Part shown: positions 37,101 through 48,600 of the stretch, piece by piece
Layout of the letters: every line of letters begins with the position of its first letter
Position numbering within the stretch: position 1 is the stretch's first letter
Source of the DNA: Vitellaria paradoxa
Taxonomy: Eukaryota; Streptophyta; Magnoliopsida; Ericales; Sapotaceae
Length of the DNA stretch: 64,000 nucleotides
Assembly (NCBI GenBank): GCA_019916065.1
Contig: JAINTL010000096.1
Span: forward strand, 62,001 to 126,000
Reading direction: 5' to 3'
Position numbers and translations under genes: made by a program
Notes under the pieces: model-generated
Told to the model about the DNA's origin: nothing
Databases searched by the model: none
What the model saw: the letters and a program-made list of their open reading frames with translations, nothing else

Positions 37101-39223
37101 TTTATGCGTAAACTCATTTTTTATTTTTTAAAACAAATTTTAAAAACACAAATGACCAAATATCCGACCCTACCTAGTAGGAAAAAGCTTGGTTTGGTTT
37201 GGTTTAAATAACCAAATATATTTTAATCCATTTTTCGTATTTTCAAAAGTACAAAATAACAAATAAGCTCAAAACAGAAAATAGAAAATAAAAAATTAAA
37301 AATAAAAAAATAAACCAAATGACACCTAAATTGTTATAGTTGCCAAACGCACGCTTAATGCCGGATCCTTTCATTTCAATTTTATAAATACCAGCACAAC
37401 CTAAATTAAACGCCATGATATTTGAATTTAACATTGAGCTAAATTCACTGTCACAACAACAGTAACATTGTACTCCATTGAATTTCAACCAGTGTATTTT
37501 CGTTTTTTTAAGAAACACTCTCTTCTGTTAATGGCTGCCAGCGCAATCCAGAAATCAAATTGTTACCACAAAGAAGGACATCAAGCTGCTTGCGATTATG
37601 GGCATACTTTGTATATGCTATTCTTCGGGATTATTCAGATAGTATTGTCTCAGATACCCAATTTTCGCGACACAGAATGGCTCTCAGTTGTTGCTGCAAC
37701 CATGTCCTTCTCCTATTCTACCATTGGATCAGCACTTGGCTTAGCAAAAGTAATAGGTATATGACTCACTGATACAGACTTTATTTACTTTCTTTCTTCC
37801 CCCCCCCCTTCTTAAGGATTGATCAGATTTTGATTCCTATTATGCATTCAACGGTCAACACGGTGGTTTTTTTTTCTTGAATCTGAAACTGCAGGAAATG
37901 GCACCGTAAAAGGTAGCACTGGAGGGGTAACAACAACTTCTGCAATTCAGAAAACATGGTTGATCGCTCAAGCAATTGGGGACATTGCTTTTGCCTTTCC
38001 ATTCTCTGTCATTCTGATTGAGATACAGGTGCAATTTTACTCTCTCGCATAGACTTTCCACCTTGCATCAACATCGAATTTCAGTGACGGGTAAACACAT
38101 CTTGTCATCTTGTGCCTCCTAATACCATTTTTTTACTTCAATTCAACTCCTTAGAGTTTTAAATGACAGTCAAGTAATCCTGACTAAAGTGTAAATGGCA
38201 ATTTTTATTTTTTATTTTTTTTTTGCATAAATTAACTAAGCAATAATTAAAAAAAATATATACTTTTTTACCTTTCAAAAAAAAAAATATTTTTGTTTTA
38301 AAATAGCTTTCCTTTTTCTCTCCCCTCCGCTCTTTCTCATATGAGTCGTGTTATTTCCTAATTAAAAAAATTGTTTTTAGTAACTCTGATGAAATGTTAT
38401 TTTCTTTATACTTCTTTTTTTCGTTTTAGTTAAATTCGTTGACTGTTGTACTTTTGTTGTGGCTATGAGGAGCTAAGTGTTGCCTCTAACATTAAAAAAA
38501 ACAAAAAAAAATAATAATATAAGTAAAAATGGTGTTTTTAAATATAAAAGGGAAAAAAGGCAATAACCTCAATTTCAATTATAAAACTTGAAGGACACTT
38601 TGAAGTCACCTCCACCCGAAAGGGTGACCATGAAGAAGGCCTCCATAGTGGCGATTAGCATCACAACACTTTTTTACCTTTGCTGTGGAGGATTCGGCTA
38701 TGCAGCCTTTGGGAATTCCACCCCCGGGAACCTCTTGACAGGGTTTGGATTCTACGAGCCATATTGGCTTATTGACTTTGCCAATGCTTGCATTGTTGTT
38801 CATCTAGTTGGAGCATACCAGACATTCAGTCAACCATTGTTTGCCGACTTGGAAAGATGGATTGCTCATAAGTTCCCAAACAGTGGATTTATAAACAACG
38901 ATTACGAATTGGAAGTCCCATTGTTGTCGGTTTTTAGATTGAATCTTCTCAAGCTGTGCTTCCGAACAACTTATGTGGCGTTAATCACTGGAATAGCAAT
39001 CGCCTTCCCTTACTTCAACCAAGTCGTGGGAGTTGCGGGGACCATAACCTTTTGGCCTCTGGTTATATTTTTCCCTGCAGAGATGTACATCGCCCAGATG
39101 AATATTGGGGCTTGGACGAGAACTTGGGTTTTCTTACGTGTATATGCCATTGTTTGCTTGCTTGTAATGTTGTTTGCATTGGTTGGCTCCGTTGAAGGGT
39201 TGATAAAAGCAAGGCTTGGGTAA
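33858..39223 (+). CDS. Amino acid permease (AAP family), second of a tandem pair
   Basis: Six exons: 33858-33954, 34185-34421, 36416-36509, 37542-37756, 37895-38028, 38594-39223. They total 1,407 nt, giving 468 residues. Exons 2-5 have exactly the same lengths as in the upstream paralogue (237, 94, 215 and 134 nt). The last two exons of that gene are fused here: GAYQTFSQPLF reads through with no intron. Motifs include TALAYIITGVIGSGVLSLAW, LGWIAGPLSMLFFA, SNCYHKEGH, DTLKSPPPE, FGYAAFGNSTPGNLLTG, FPYFNQVVG and GAWTRTW. Expected role is proton-coupled amino acid uptake at the plasma membrane. The start is set at MGVGDGDHQTPLGE. In-frame ATGs at 33801 and 33819 would add up to 19 residues and cannot be excluded. 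Introns 2 and 3 are enlarged by transposons. Confidence 0.9.
34489..35549. mobile_element. Mutator-like non-autonomous element with 9-bp target duplication
   Basis: Terminal inverted repeats of roughly 90 bp begin GGAAAGGGGGGC on the left and GGAAGGGGGGCTGAC on the right (reverse-complemented). Both contain TTAGCCCGCTGCC and GGCCGCTCGTTTCAAC. The 9-bp target duplication AATTCACTC is perfect (34480-34488 and 35550-35558). Long TIRs with a 9-bp duplication are typical of Mutator-like elements. The interior has an approximate internal duplication (about 34600-34860 and 34930-35195), plus an inverted partial copy. No transposase is present. It sits in intron 2 of the second AAP gene. Confidence 0.88.
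37004..37326. mobile_element. MITE in AAP intron 3, interrupted by a tiny LINE
   Basis: Ends GGTAGCATTTGGTCTGATT on the left and GGTGTCATTTGGTTTATTT on the right (reverse-complemented) form terminal inverted repeats. Similarity extends tens of bases inward as T-rich and A-rich arms. The target duplication is not clear. The LINE insertion at 37164-37205 lies inside it. Confidence 0.6.
37164..37205 (+). mobile_element. 42-bp LINE 3' tail insertion
   Basis: The 42 bp read CCGACCCTACCTAGTAGG followed by AAAAAGCTTGG and TTTGG repeats, matching the 3' end of the LINE at 60165-60207. They are flanked by a 14-bp duplication: AAATGACCAAATAT at 37150-37163 and AAATAACCAAATAT at 37206-37219, one mismatch. 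It is an extremely 5'-truncated retroposition product. Confidence 0.85.
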
Positions 39224-40969
39224 AATCCATTCTTCACTTCCAAAATATGATAGTGAAAAGTGTTAAGAGTTATATTTATATAATGACACTTTATTTTAAT
39301 TTATTTTTTTGGATACAATAAAATATTTATTTATTTAAGTATACATTAATGTCTCCTATTTATAAAGTATGTGATTTAAGGATTGAGCATAAGATGCCAA
39401 TACAGATAGATTTAAATAACAAGTTTTATAAATTAAAGTAAATTTACAGGTAATTAATGAAATGGACATTTCATTATGTTAAAGCTGTAACTTTTCCACT
39501 TCTTAATTGGGTGATTTATCTTGATCACTAAAGTGGTGACTTTGAGTAGAAAAGTTAGTATGTATATGTGATATACATACTGAAAGGACTGTTGTAAATT
39601 ATGATTTGATTAATAAATTTCTTTAATCATAATTTACATAAATTTTAATAAACTTAATAAACCTTAATCCTGAGTTTGTAATGGACTCACATTCATAAAT
39701 TAAATTTATTTGAGTTATCACGGAGTGAGATCTTATTAATGGTCAACACATCGATAACTTGGAGATTTAATTTTATGAATCGTGAGAACATCTACTTACA
39801 AGATAGAATCCATTTTGATATGCTTACCTAAGTTATTTATCTTTTTGATCATTAAATCTGTGGCCGCAGTTTATTCAATAAATTGTTTATTGAATAACAA
39901 TATTTATTTGTAAATTGTTTACAAATATGGAAACATTAAGAACAATCAAAATATAGATAAATAGTGACTTAGGGTTAAATATGTAATTAAGGGGTTCGAC
40001 ATTTAGTCTAACTTAATTACGAATTTATAATGGAGGGTTAATTAAGTGGATATTATTGGTATAAGACTAAAATTCATTTTATTAAAAGTTGTTTTAATTA
40101 AATAAATTTCAATATGGACTACTAGAGTGCAGCTCAGAGTTTTTAGTGGAATAACCCTTGATTAACTTAAAAGATAATGGGTTGTCATGAGATGACAAGA
40201 CCCAAATATCTTTTAAGTTGGAACTATGAATCCATAGGCCTTCAGTCCCCAAGTTAGCTCAATTTTATCTTGATGGGCCAAGTTCAATTGGCTAATTATT
40301 TATAATTTATTTATGAAATAAATTATAGATAGTTAATATATATATTTAGATAAAATGATATGATCGAGAGATTTTCTTAAGATACCATATCTTCTAAATA
40401 TATATTAAGATGCTATAGATAAGATATATGTGAGAGTGAATAAGAGATAATCTCTAAAGTTAGAGATCTTCTCTGATACAAACTCTGTATCTCACTCTTT
40501 GTAAATATCTTTTATATATCAATTAGCCAGGAGATCAGAATAGAGTGACCACACGCATCCATCTAGAGAGAGAGAATTAAGAATAGTTTAGAAGGCTGAA
40601 TCGCTGAGAACAAGGTGCTACCGCTGTGCATCAAGAAAATTTTAAAGAGTTCATCCTTCCATTTGAGGTATTTTTCTCAACCTTATGCTATAAAAACCAA
40701 CAAAAAGATGTATAAATCAAGACTTCGCGATTTTTGAAGAAATCCTGATTCAATTTGATTCTGCCATTCAAAAGTTATGAGTCGATTTTAGGACCTTAAT
40801 GTTATATATTTTACTGATCCAGATTTGTCAACCTTATCCAGCGAGAAATTGCGATGAAATTTTTCATAATTAGTAGTTGCTCTCTAATTTTACTGATTGT
40901 ATTACTTGGTGTTTATTGCAAAATTTTGGTTAAGAGTCCATGAATTGGGCAAAGGTTTCAATCCACTAT
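39224..40969. other. Intergenic region downstream of the AAP pair
   Basis: AT-rich with no open gene. A perfect 13-bp hairpin lies at 39594-39606 and 39625-39637 (arms GTAAATTATGATT and AATCATAATTTAC). The text from about 39500 to 40750 resembles non-coding retroelement sequence (TGATCACTAAAGTGGTGACT, ATGGACTCACATTCAT), but no LTR boundary or coding domain could be fixed. Confidence 0.45.
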
Positions 40970-41893
40970 GGGGCCGATTGGATGCAACAAATAGGGGCCT
41001 TCGTAAATAATATACCTTTATAAGTTTTGATATAATAATTTTTATTTGATTTAGGAAGTAAAATTTCTCTCCTCTAAAAATTATCCCCCCTTCTTAATCT
41101 TGGAAGACGGTGTATTATTTTTAGAGAGGGTTTAAGCTCTCCAAAAATTATCCTCCCTTTATATGAATTAAATTGGACCATTATATCCTTTCTCATCCCC
41201 CTTTCTCACCTACAAAATATATTTTATATTAGAAATAAATTTTTTTTAATGAAAAAATGTATTAAAAATTATATTAATAAAAATAAAAAAATATAATTTT
41301 TTTCCAAATAGGGAGTCGTGTGATTAAAAAATATATTTTTTCCAAATTAGAGGTGATGTGATTTTAAGATAATAATATTATTTTTTAGCAAATATAACAA
41401 TATTATTTTTTAACCAATTTATACAAAATTACACATATATTGATTTTTTTAAATAAGGAGAAAAAAGTAAGCGATTAAGGAAGATTCGGATAAATTAGGA
41501 TGTTATTGTCTACGAAACTAATTTATATATTTTTTAAAGTTTAATTTATTAATAACAAAATTTATTTATAATTAATTTGTCTAAAATTAATTTGTACTAG
41601 TTGATTTTCACATTATATAATTAACATAAATATATAATTAAATTTGGGTAACCAAATTTAATTTAATGAATAACCAAGTTTTGGGACACTACAAGGACAA
41701 AAAAATAATTTGACTGTTTTTTCCATCATTTACCTTCTCTTATTTATAAAATATCCAAATTAAGTCAAAAGTTATCCCCCTTCATAAACATCACATCAAT
41801 GTAGGCCAACCCTCTAAAAAAAATGTCCCATCTTATCTTATACTCCCTCTAAAACTTATCCCCCTAAAATTTTAGCATCTTCTAATCGGGCCC
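40970..41893. mobile_element. Non-autonomous DNA transposon-like element
   Basis: The left end GGGGCCGATTGGATGC and the right end, reverse-complemented GGGCCCGATTAGAAGATGC, form imperfect terminal inverted repeats. TAT on both sides (40967-40969 and 41894-41896) may be the target duplication. The interior of about 920 bp is AT-rich and has no coding frame. A PIF- or mariner-type origin is possible but not shown. Confidence 0.6.
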
Positions 41894-42050
41894 TATAGGT
41901 ATTCTATTCTGTGCATGTTTGGAGCAAGTAAGCTACCGAAACCATGAAATGCACACAACCACTAACCAATCACTCTTTGCAGCAGATTTCCGTGATGTAA
42001 ATAAAAGCTATAACGTGTAACACTGCTAATTAACCCCAGTAAACTCTCAA

Positions 42051-42380
42051 TTAATCTGCTTTCCCTTTGCTAGATTTAATTAAAACCACGTATATTTCTA
42101 ATCTAACCTCTCCATCTATAAAAAATTGTGTATCTAGCCAAGCACAGAAAGAACAAGTGGGTAGATTTCTCTGCTGCGAGAATTCCCTAATGCTTTCCCG
42201 GCATCTGCCCTTGGGTTTCAATAGGGTCCATCTTTTGGCAACGAAGGGGATGGATCTCCCTGTAACTAGAGTGTTGGAACTGGAAGCACGTGTACAGCAG
42301 GAGACTAGTATGGCAGGTTGCACGCGAAAATTGAGGATGAAAATGAAGACGAGACAGAGAACGGAGAAGACTCTAAACAT
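42051..42380 (-). CDS. Hypothetical small protein with signal-peptide-like N-terminus
   Basis: A 109-residue open frame begins MFRVFSVLCLVFIFILNF, a strong hydrophobic stretch like a signal peptide. A Ser/Thr-rich part and several cysteines follow (SCCTRASSS, GRCRES, CSFCAW). No family is recognised. A plus-strand frame of 132 residues (42067-42465) overlaps it completely, and the choice of strand is uncertain. It lies about 290 bp downstream of the PA200 stop on the same strand. It could be a chance frame or a small secreted peptide gene. Transcript data would decide. Confidence 0.22.
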   Translation of the reverse strand: MFRVFSVLCLVFIFILNFRVQPAILVSCCTRASSSNTLVTGRSIPFVAKRWTLLKPKGRCRESIREFSQQRNLPTCSFCAWLDTQFFIDGEVRLEIYVVLIKSSKGKAD

Positions 42381-42670
42381 GGATGAAGCATATTTAATTC
42401 AAAGTGCATCTTATGGGATATTCCATTTGATGATCTTCATGAATTCCATAATTGAAGGTAGCTAATGACAAAAAAAAAGGAAGCAAGAATAACTAAATAA
42501 CGGAAAATAATAAACTCGAGGCAACAATAAAACAATACAACTGTAGATAAAACTCATTTTATTGATGATCAAACTATGATTTGAGAGGGGGGGGGGGGAC
42601 ATGCTATAATTGTTTGGTTGGTCCTATTTCTACTTTTTTTCCTCCTCTTGAAATGGATGTAACATAGACA

Positions 42671-45600
42671 TCAAGCAAAATACGATGATGAAGAAGACGT
42701 ATCAGCCAGAACCTGCAAGTGTACATATTGAAGAAGAAAAATTAACATAACGAGTGCTTGACAACACAAGATCTTAAGTCTATAAGAACATATTTTTCAT
42801 ATGAACATACCTCAAGTTGATCTTCAGTAAATGAATCTTTCTGAAAATTCCATGTATCTGCGTGAGTCCTCCGGAACTCCGCAACCGCTTTTGTAACTGT
42901 AGATTTCACAGGTGATGGCTCCCCCACAAAATGAGCCAATAACGTAACGTGCTCAGGCAACCAACTGATACAAAATTTATTTCCCGTTAATAGGAAGACA
43001 ATTTAAAAAATGAAAAATGGTTACAAATTAAACATCAATTGAATGCCAATTCAAACAGCGGTTTTGTGCGCCACCTATAAGGCCACAGGGTACACAACAA
43101 AGAAGGCATGATAAGACCAGTTTTAACATGCTAACAAGATTCAACATGGATTGCAACGTATTCAATATTTCAAGTTCAATTAACAAATTTTATAATACAC
43201 TAATGTTATACTATAAAATTGTTGTATTCAAGCTTTGGTAAATTTTTAGCAGAGGTAACAACTCAATTGGAGTTTGGATTTGCTTGGGGCAGATGGAAAT
43301 CAACAAAAAGATTTTGCTAAAAAACCAAATGAGCATCTCAATTATAATTACAAATTTGAATCGTCATCATTATAATATTAACTCAATTCAACCAAGCCTT
43401 AGTCCCAAACCAATAAAGGTCAGTTACATGAATGTTTTTCTTCCATTCATTTCTTTCGAGAGTGTTATGTTTACAGTGAGTTTTTATATGAAATTAGGTC
43501 TTCTTTCACAATTTCAGCTCATGTAATTTTAAGTGCACCTTTTTTTTTATTTTAAATCTTCTACTTGGATTCAATTGCTCATCCTTATTGGTGCATCTTT
43601 AAATCTATGTTAAATATAATCAAACCGCATCTTAAACTATATTCTCTGAATTTCTCTTCTATGGGTGCCACCATTTTATTTCAGATGTATTCATCTATTA
43701 TTTTATTTTTCTTATACTACCATACATCCATTTTAACATGCTTCCATCCCATTCATCTAGTAAGCATGCTTTTTCTTAGTGGCCAAACACTCTATAACAT
43801 AAAGCATATTAGAGTCATCCTATCAAATTTTTCTTTCATCTTAATAGGTATTCTACAGTTACATAAAACACTCGAAACATTTCTCCATTTTAACCACCTA
43901 ACTCGAATCATATGAATAGCATCCTCTTCAATACCTCTATTTTCATAAATAATTCATTCAAGATACAAAAAACGATCTAATCTCTCATCAGTAGTTTTAA
44001 TTTTACTAAAATTGTAATACATATTATTATTTTGTCATACTTATTATAAAACCTTTGGACTCTAATGTGTCTTCAAAGTTTTAATTTATAATTAACCTCA
44101 AACCTAATTTTATCTATCAAAACGGATCATCTGCAAATAATATACACTAAGTGATCTTGAACATGTTTCGTAAACTCGTCCACAACCAAAGTGAAAATAG
44201 ATGGGCTTAAAACCAATCCTTGGTGCGGACCAATTATAATTGAAAAATCATTTGTATTATACGCTTGTAACTACTCCATCATACATATTCATTATCACTT
44301 TAATACAACTCCCCTTTTCTTTTCCAAGTCCCATCACAAAATTTCACGACACTACCATATGCTTTCAAAAAAATCATATGATCTTTCTTCATTTCTCTAT
44401 ATTTTTTAAATAATATTGTTATTAGTAAAATTGCTTCCATAGTCATAAAATCAAATTGAGTATCTGATATTTTTATCACACATCACAACCTAACCTCAAT
44501 CACTCTTTTCTTAAAGTTCCATAATGTGACACGTAAGCTTAATGTCCCAATAATTGTTACAATCTTTGATAACGCAGATCAGCATAACCATCTCCAACTA
44601 GTAAGGTTGAGACTTGAGTACCCAGTGCAACAAAAGAATGAACCATTAAATAAAAGAAAGGTGATGCGAAAATTGCCATACCACATATGAATCATGATCA
44701 AGTAACAAATATTTTGCATCTAGTTTTGGTAGAAACAGTAAGGCAATACACACCAAACTGCAGCCCCAAAAAAGACCTAGTAGCAAACTGGACAGAAACT
44801 AAATATCCTTTGGGGAGTTAAATATGCAGATTGTGATAACGTCACTGGACAGAAACTAATAATCTCAACACTAACTGTATCTTTCTCAGTCTCGATAAGT
44901 TGGATTCAGCATCCCCACTTAAGGAAACATGCGTCCAGCTTCAATGTCATTTTAATTTTCTAAAAGATTCGTTGAACTATGTCACTAGATGTACAAACGT
45001 TGCCATTCTATATAATGTAAAAAACCAAAGCATGAATCTTACAACACTAGAGGCCTCAATTTTATGTTTGACCAGGAACATACCTGGGCATATCATATGG
45101 AACGGATAGTACACAAGCTGCCAAAGCAAGTACAGCACCATGAATGGAAGCTACAGACTGACCAGAACTCAAATTTCTGTGTTGGAAAAATTGCAAGAAT
45201 TGGATCAGAATATAAAGGAATATCAAGCACCAGAAGATACCATTGAGAACTCAACCCACACCATGCCTGCAAAATTGTTCTCCACATATCAAGTTCCAAA
45301 ATGCATGAAATATACAATTTCCAACGCTGCACAAGTAACATAGCTTCCAAATTGATCCATTAGGATGTATATTCATCTAATAGGGCAGCACTCCGCATTA
45401 TGGTGTTCACGAATATACGCATAATAATTCTATACAAAATTAGTAATGCTCTGCTTGTTTTGAGATTTAAAATAAGCATTTCCAATCTGATAAAGATTGT
45501 ATCCATATCCTTATTTTTTCAAAATCGCGGCACCGGTATCATATCTATATCCATATCCATGTTTCTTATCTCACTTGTAAAGTTTTTTAAAATCCAACCG

Positions 45601-48600
45601 CCATTTAAGTTCAAATTTGTTAAGTATTCATGCACGTGATTTGATGGGGAATATCCTATATATGACTTTACAATTATACTTTAAAAAAAAAAAAAAGTCA
45701 CTACAATTATAGCAATGGGGTCTGACCTAGTTCTAGTTATCTTTTGGATGTCCGATCAACTCTCTTTTGAAGACATGCCCGTGGAAAATCATTTCTTTTG
45801 CTGTCTAAATAATTAATATCAAGTTTTGACTCTATTGCCTTTATAAACAAAGCCATACTTCCTTGCAATGACTGCCGTCTAAGAGATAATTGCGGAGTTA
45901 GGAGTCCTGGACGTTCATACTTTGTTCTGTAGTTTTTCAATTACCATATAGTTTAGATAAATTATAAAACATATATTTGGCATGCAGGCCCCTGAGATGC
46001 TGCCGAGTTATCAGCAAGTCAAATATGAGCTGTTGCTGAACTCGACTAGTGCTTGAGCCAAGACTTAAGCTTCTAGTTCAACTGATATGAGGTCAAACAT
46101 GCCATTAGTTGGACAAGATCTCTTCGTCTGGAACCTCGCAAGGATGGAAAGAGAATAGATGATCAAGGTTATAAACCAATTAAGGCCACAGAAAACCTTC
46201 CCTAAACTAGGAAATCAAGGAACCTTGGCTATTATCATACATTGATTAGTTCCACCGCAAAGCTCTAAATGGAAGAAGAAGAGGGTGAAAAGACTATAGA
46301 AGAAACACATTCAACTAAAAATTAACCCCATGCTTAATTCCGTTCGCTTTCCTAAAAACAATTATGCCTTAGCAGCATAAATGAAACAAGTCAAAACGAA
46401 CATCCACCACATTAAGAACAGAGCATCAGTAGCATGAAGAGGACATTTCTTGGAAATCATATAACCCATGTTCATGCAACTGATATACAAATCACAAACC
46501 ATTATGCATGTGCATGACATGCCACAATAAATGAACATACATAAACATGCATGCAAATGCCTGAATATGAGACGGTTGTCAAAACAAGCAATCAAGTAAC
46601 CGGCATAAAAAGAAAAATCAAAACCAGGAAAATAACCTCTGCTTTCTCATCTTTTGAATGGCACTTGCATCTCGGAAAGCCCGATCACGGAAGTCTTCAG
46701 CTAAATTTTCATCACCACCCTTCATTAGGCCTGCTAAAACTGCTGCAGCATGCTCTCTTACCTGCTCTCAAAAATTATTAATTCCAGTTATTAGTGAAAG
46801 AAATCCTGTATACATAACCTATCCGACAAGTGTGGAAAGGATAGCTTGAAGGACAATTATTAAGACCAAAGCAATTCTGGCGTTTTCTATCTTGGAATTA
46901 TTTCAGCAGTCTACCCTCCTAATCACAAACTATATCAAACTAGGTGATGAAAAAAATAGAAAGCTACTTCAACTCGGGAAGAAGGAAGGTAATGAATGAA
47001 ACATGACCACAATCATATATAAATAGAATTTATAAATGAAAAAAGTCAATATTTCTACATTCAATGTTATCATCAACATTATGGAGAAATTTCACTATTT
47101 ACAGATATATTTTAAATTAGACCAGCTAATGTGTCATAGAAACTTAATGAACTTGTGCCCAGAAATAATAAGAAACTAGACCTTAATTTATTGATAATTA
47201 CATAAACCATGAAATCTTGCTGACATGCCCATGGTACAATATATCAATCCACACCTATATGCATATAAACTTCCCTATAGATTAGTTTCTCTTATCCAGT
47301 TTGATTGTCTACCACTCAACTAGACATCTCATTTTCCTTGAGTCCTAACAGTATGTATATAGCCTACTGGAACAAATCATATTCATCATTCCACAAGAAA
47401 TAATCAGTTAAAAAAAGTCAAAGCCAGAAACTTGCCTCCACTTGGTTGTCTATAAGGAGTTTCTCAACAGTTCCCCAGATTTGTTTTTTCTCCACATTAG
47501 AGAGTACAAAAGTATGCCTGTTAGGGAAAGAGAATGCAAAGTAAATCGTATTGCTGCATTAATGTATATCTACCTTATCTGTAACGTTAACAAGATGCCA
47601 AACCTCATCCTGGATGACTAGTGATACCAATCATACAACTTATCAATAAATAAGCACATGAACAAACAAAAATACGGGACATGTACAACAAAAGGAAACA
47701 AAAAAAAAAAGAAAACTAAAAATGACCAAAAATATATAAATCAGTAAATGGAACAAAAATCTAATTGGTTTTAATTAATGGCGATTCGTGGGCTGCTAAG
47801 TCACATTTGACAATGCATGGACTGAAAGAAACACAAGAAGTGAGAGCCTTATCCATGATAACTCACTTTGAAGAAATTCCCAAATACAATGACAAATACC
47901 AAAATGGACAAATAAAAATTGAATTAGATGACAGCCATCTTGCATCCATGAAAAAGGAAAGGGTTCCAATAAGTATGAAGACTCCTGAATAAGTAACATA
48001 CCTATACATAAAAGTTCGCAAGAATGTCAAAGTTGCAGATCTAGTCCGCCAGTTAGAATCATTTGCTGAAGAAAGAATCACAGAAACAGCTTTCTGGAGA
48101 TGGGGTCCCCATACAATCCGCCATTTTAGCAATTCAAATGCTGCCTTGGCCAGGGTTGACATATATTTATTTGTTGTTTCCTTCAAAGAATCACAATATT
48201 GTTTAATACAATAATATAACACAAACTTCTACTACTGACAAAAATCACATAAAAATAATTTTTTTTTCTTTAAGCACTCCAAGAACAAGCTTCATCCAAA
48301 CAAACAAAGTGGTCGGACTTGGATGCCCCACAAGAAAACCGCTACCGCTCAAGTGTGTATAGCAAACAACCATACATGGATGAAAGCTTGCTGGTTGATT
48401 CAAAATAATGAGATGTGCCAGTGGGCTTGGTGACAATCAGGAACCTCAAGAAATAAAAGCCATACTTTACATACCTGCAAGGAAATTACAGGATGAAGAA
48501 GGCCCACAATAACATCCACCATATATGAAGATCGTCCAGACCTCAAGGATGAGATTACGAAATGGAACAGCTACATAAATTAGGAAAAAGAGCAGATCAT

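Noticed and set aside
43284..44409. Plus-strand frames of 70-116 codons
   Set aside because: These are antisense shadows of the decayed minus-strand LINE.
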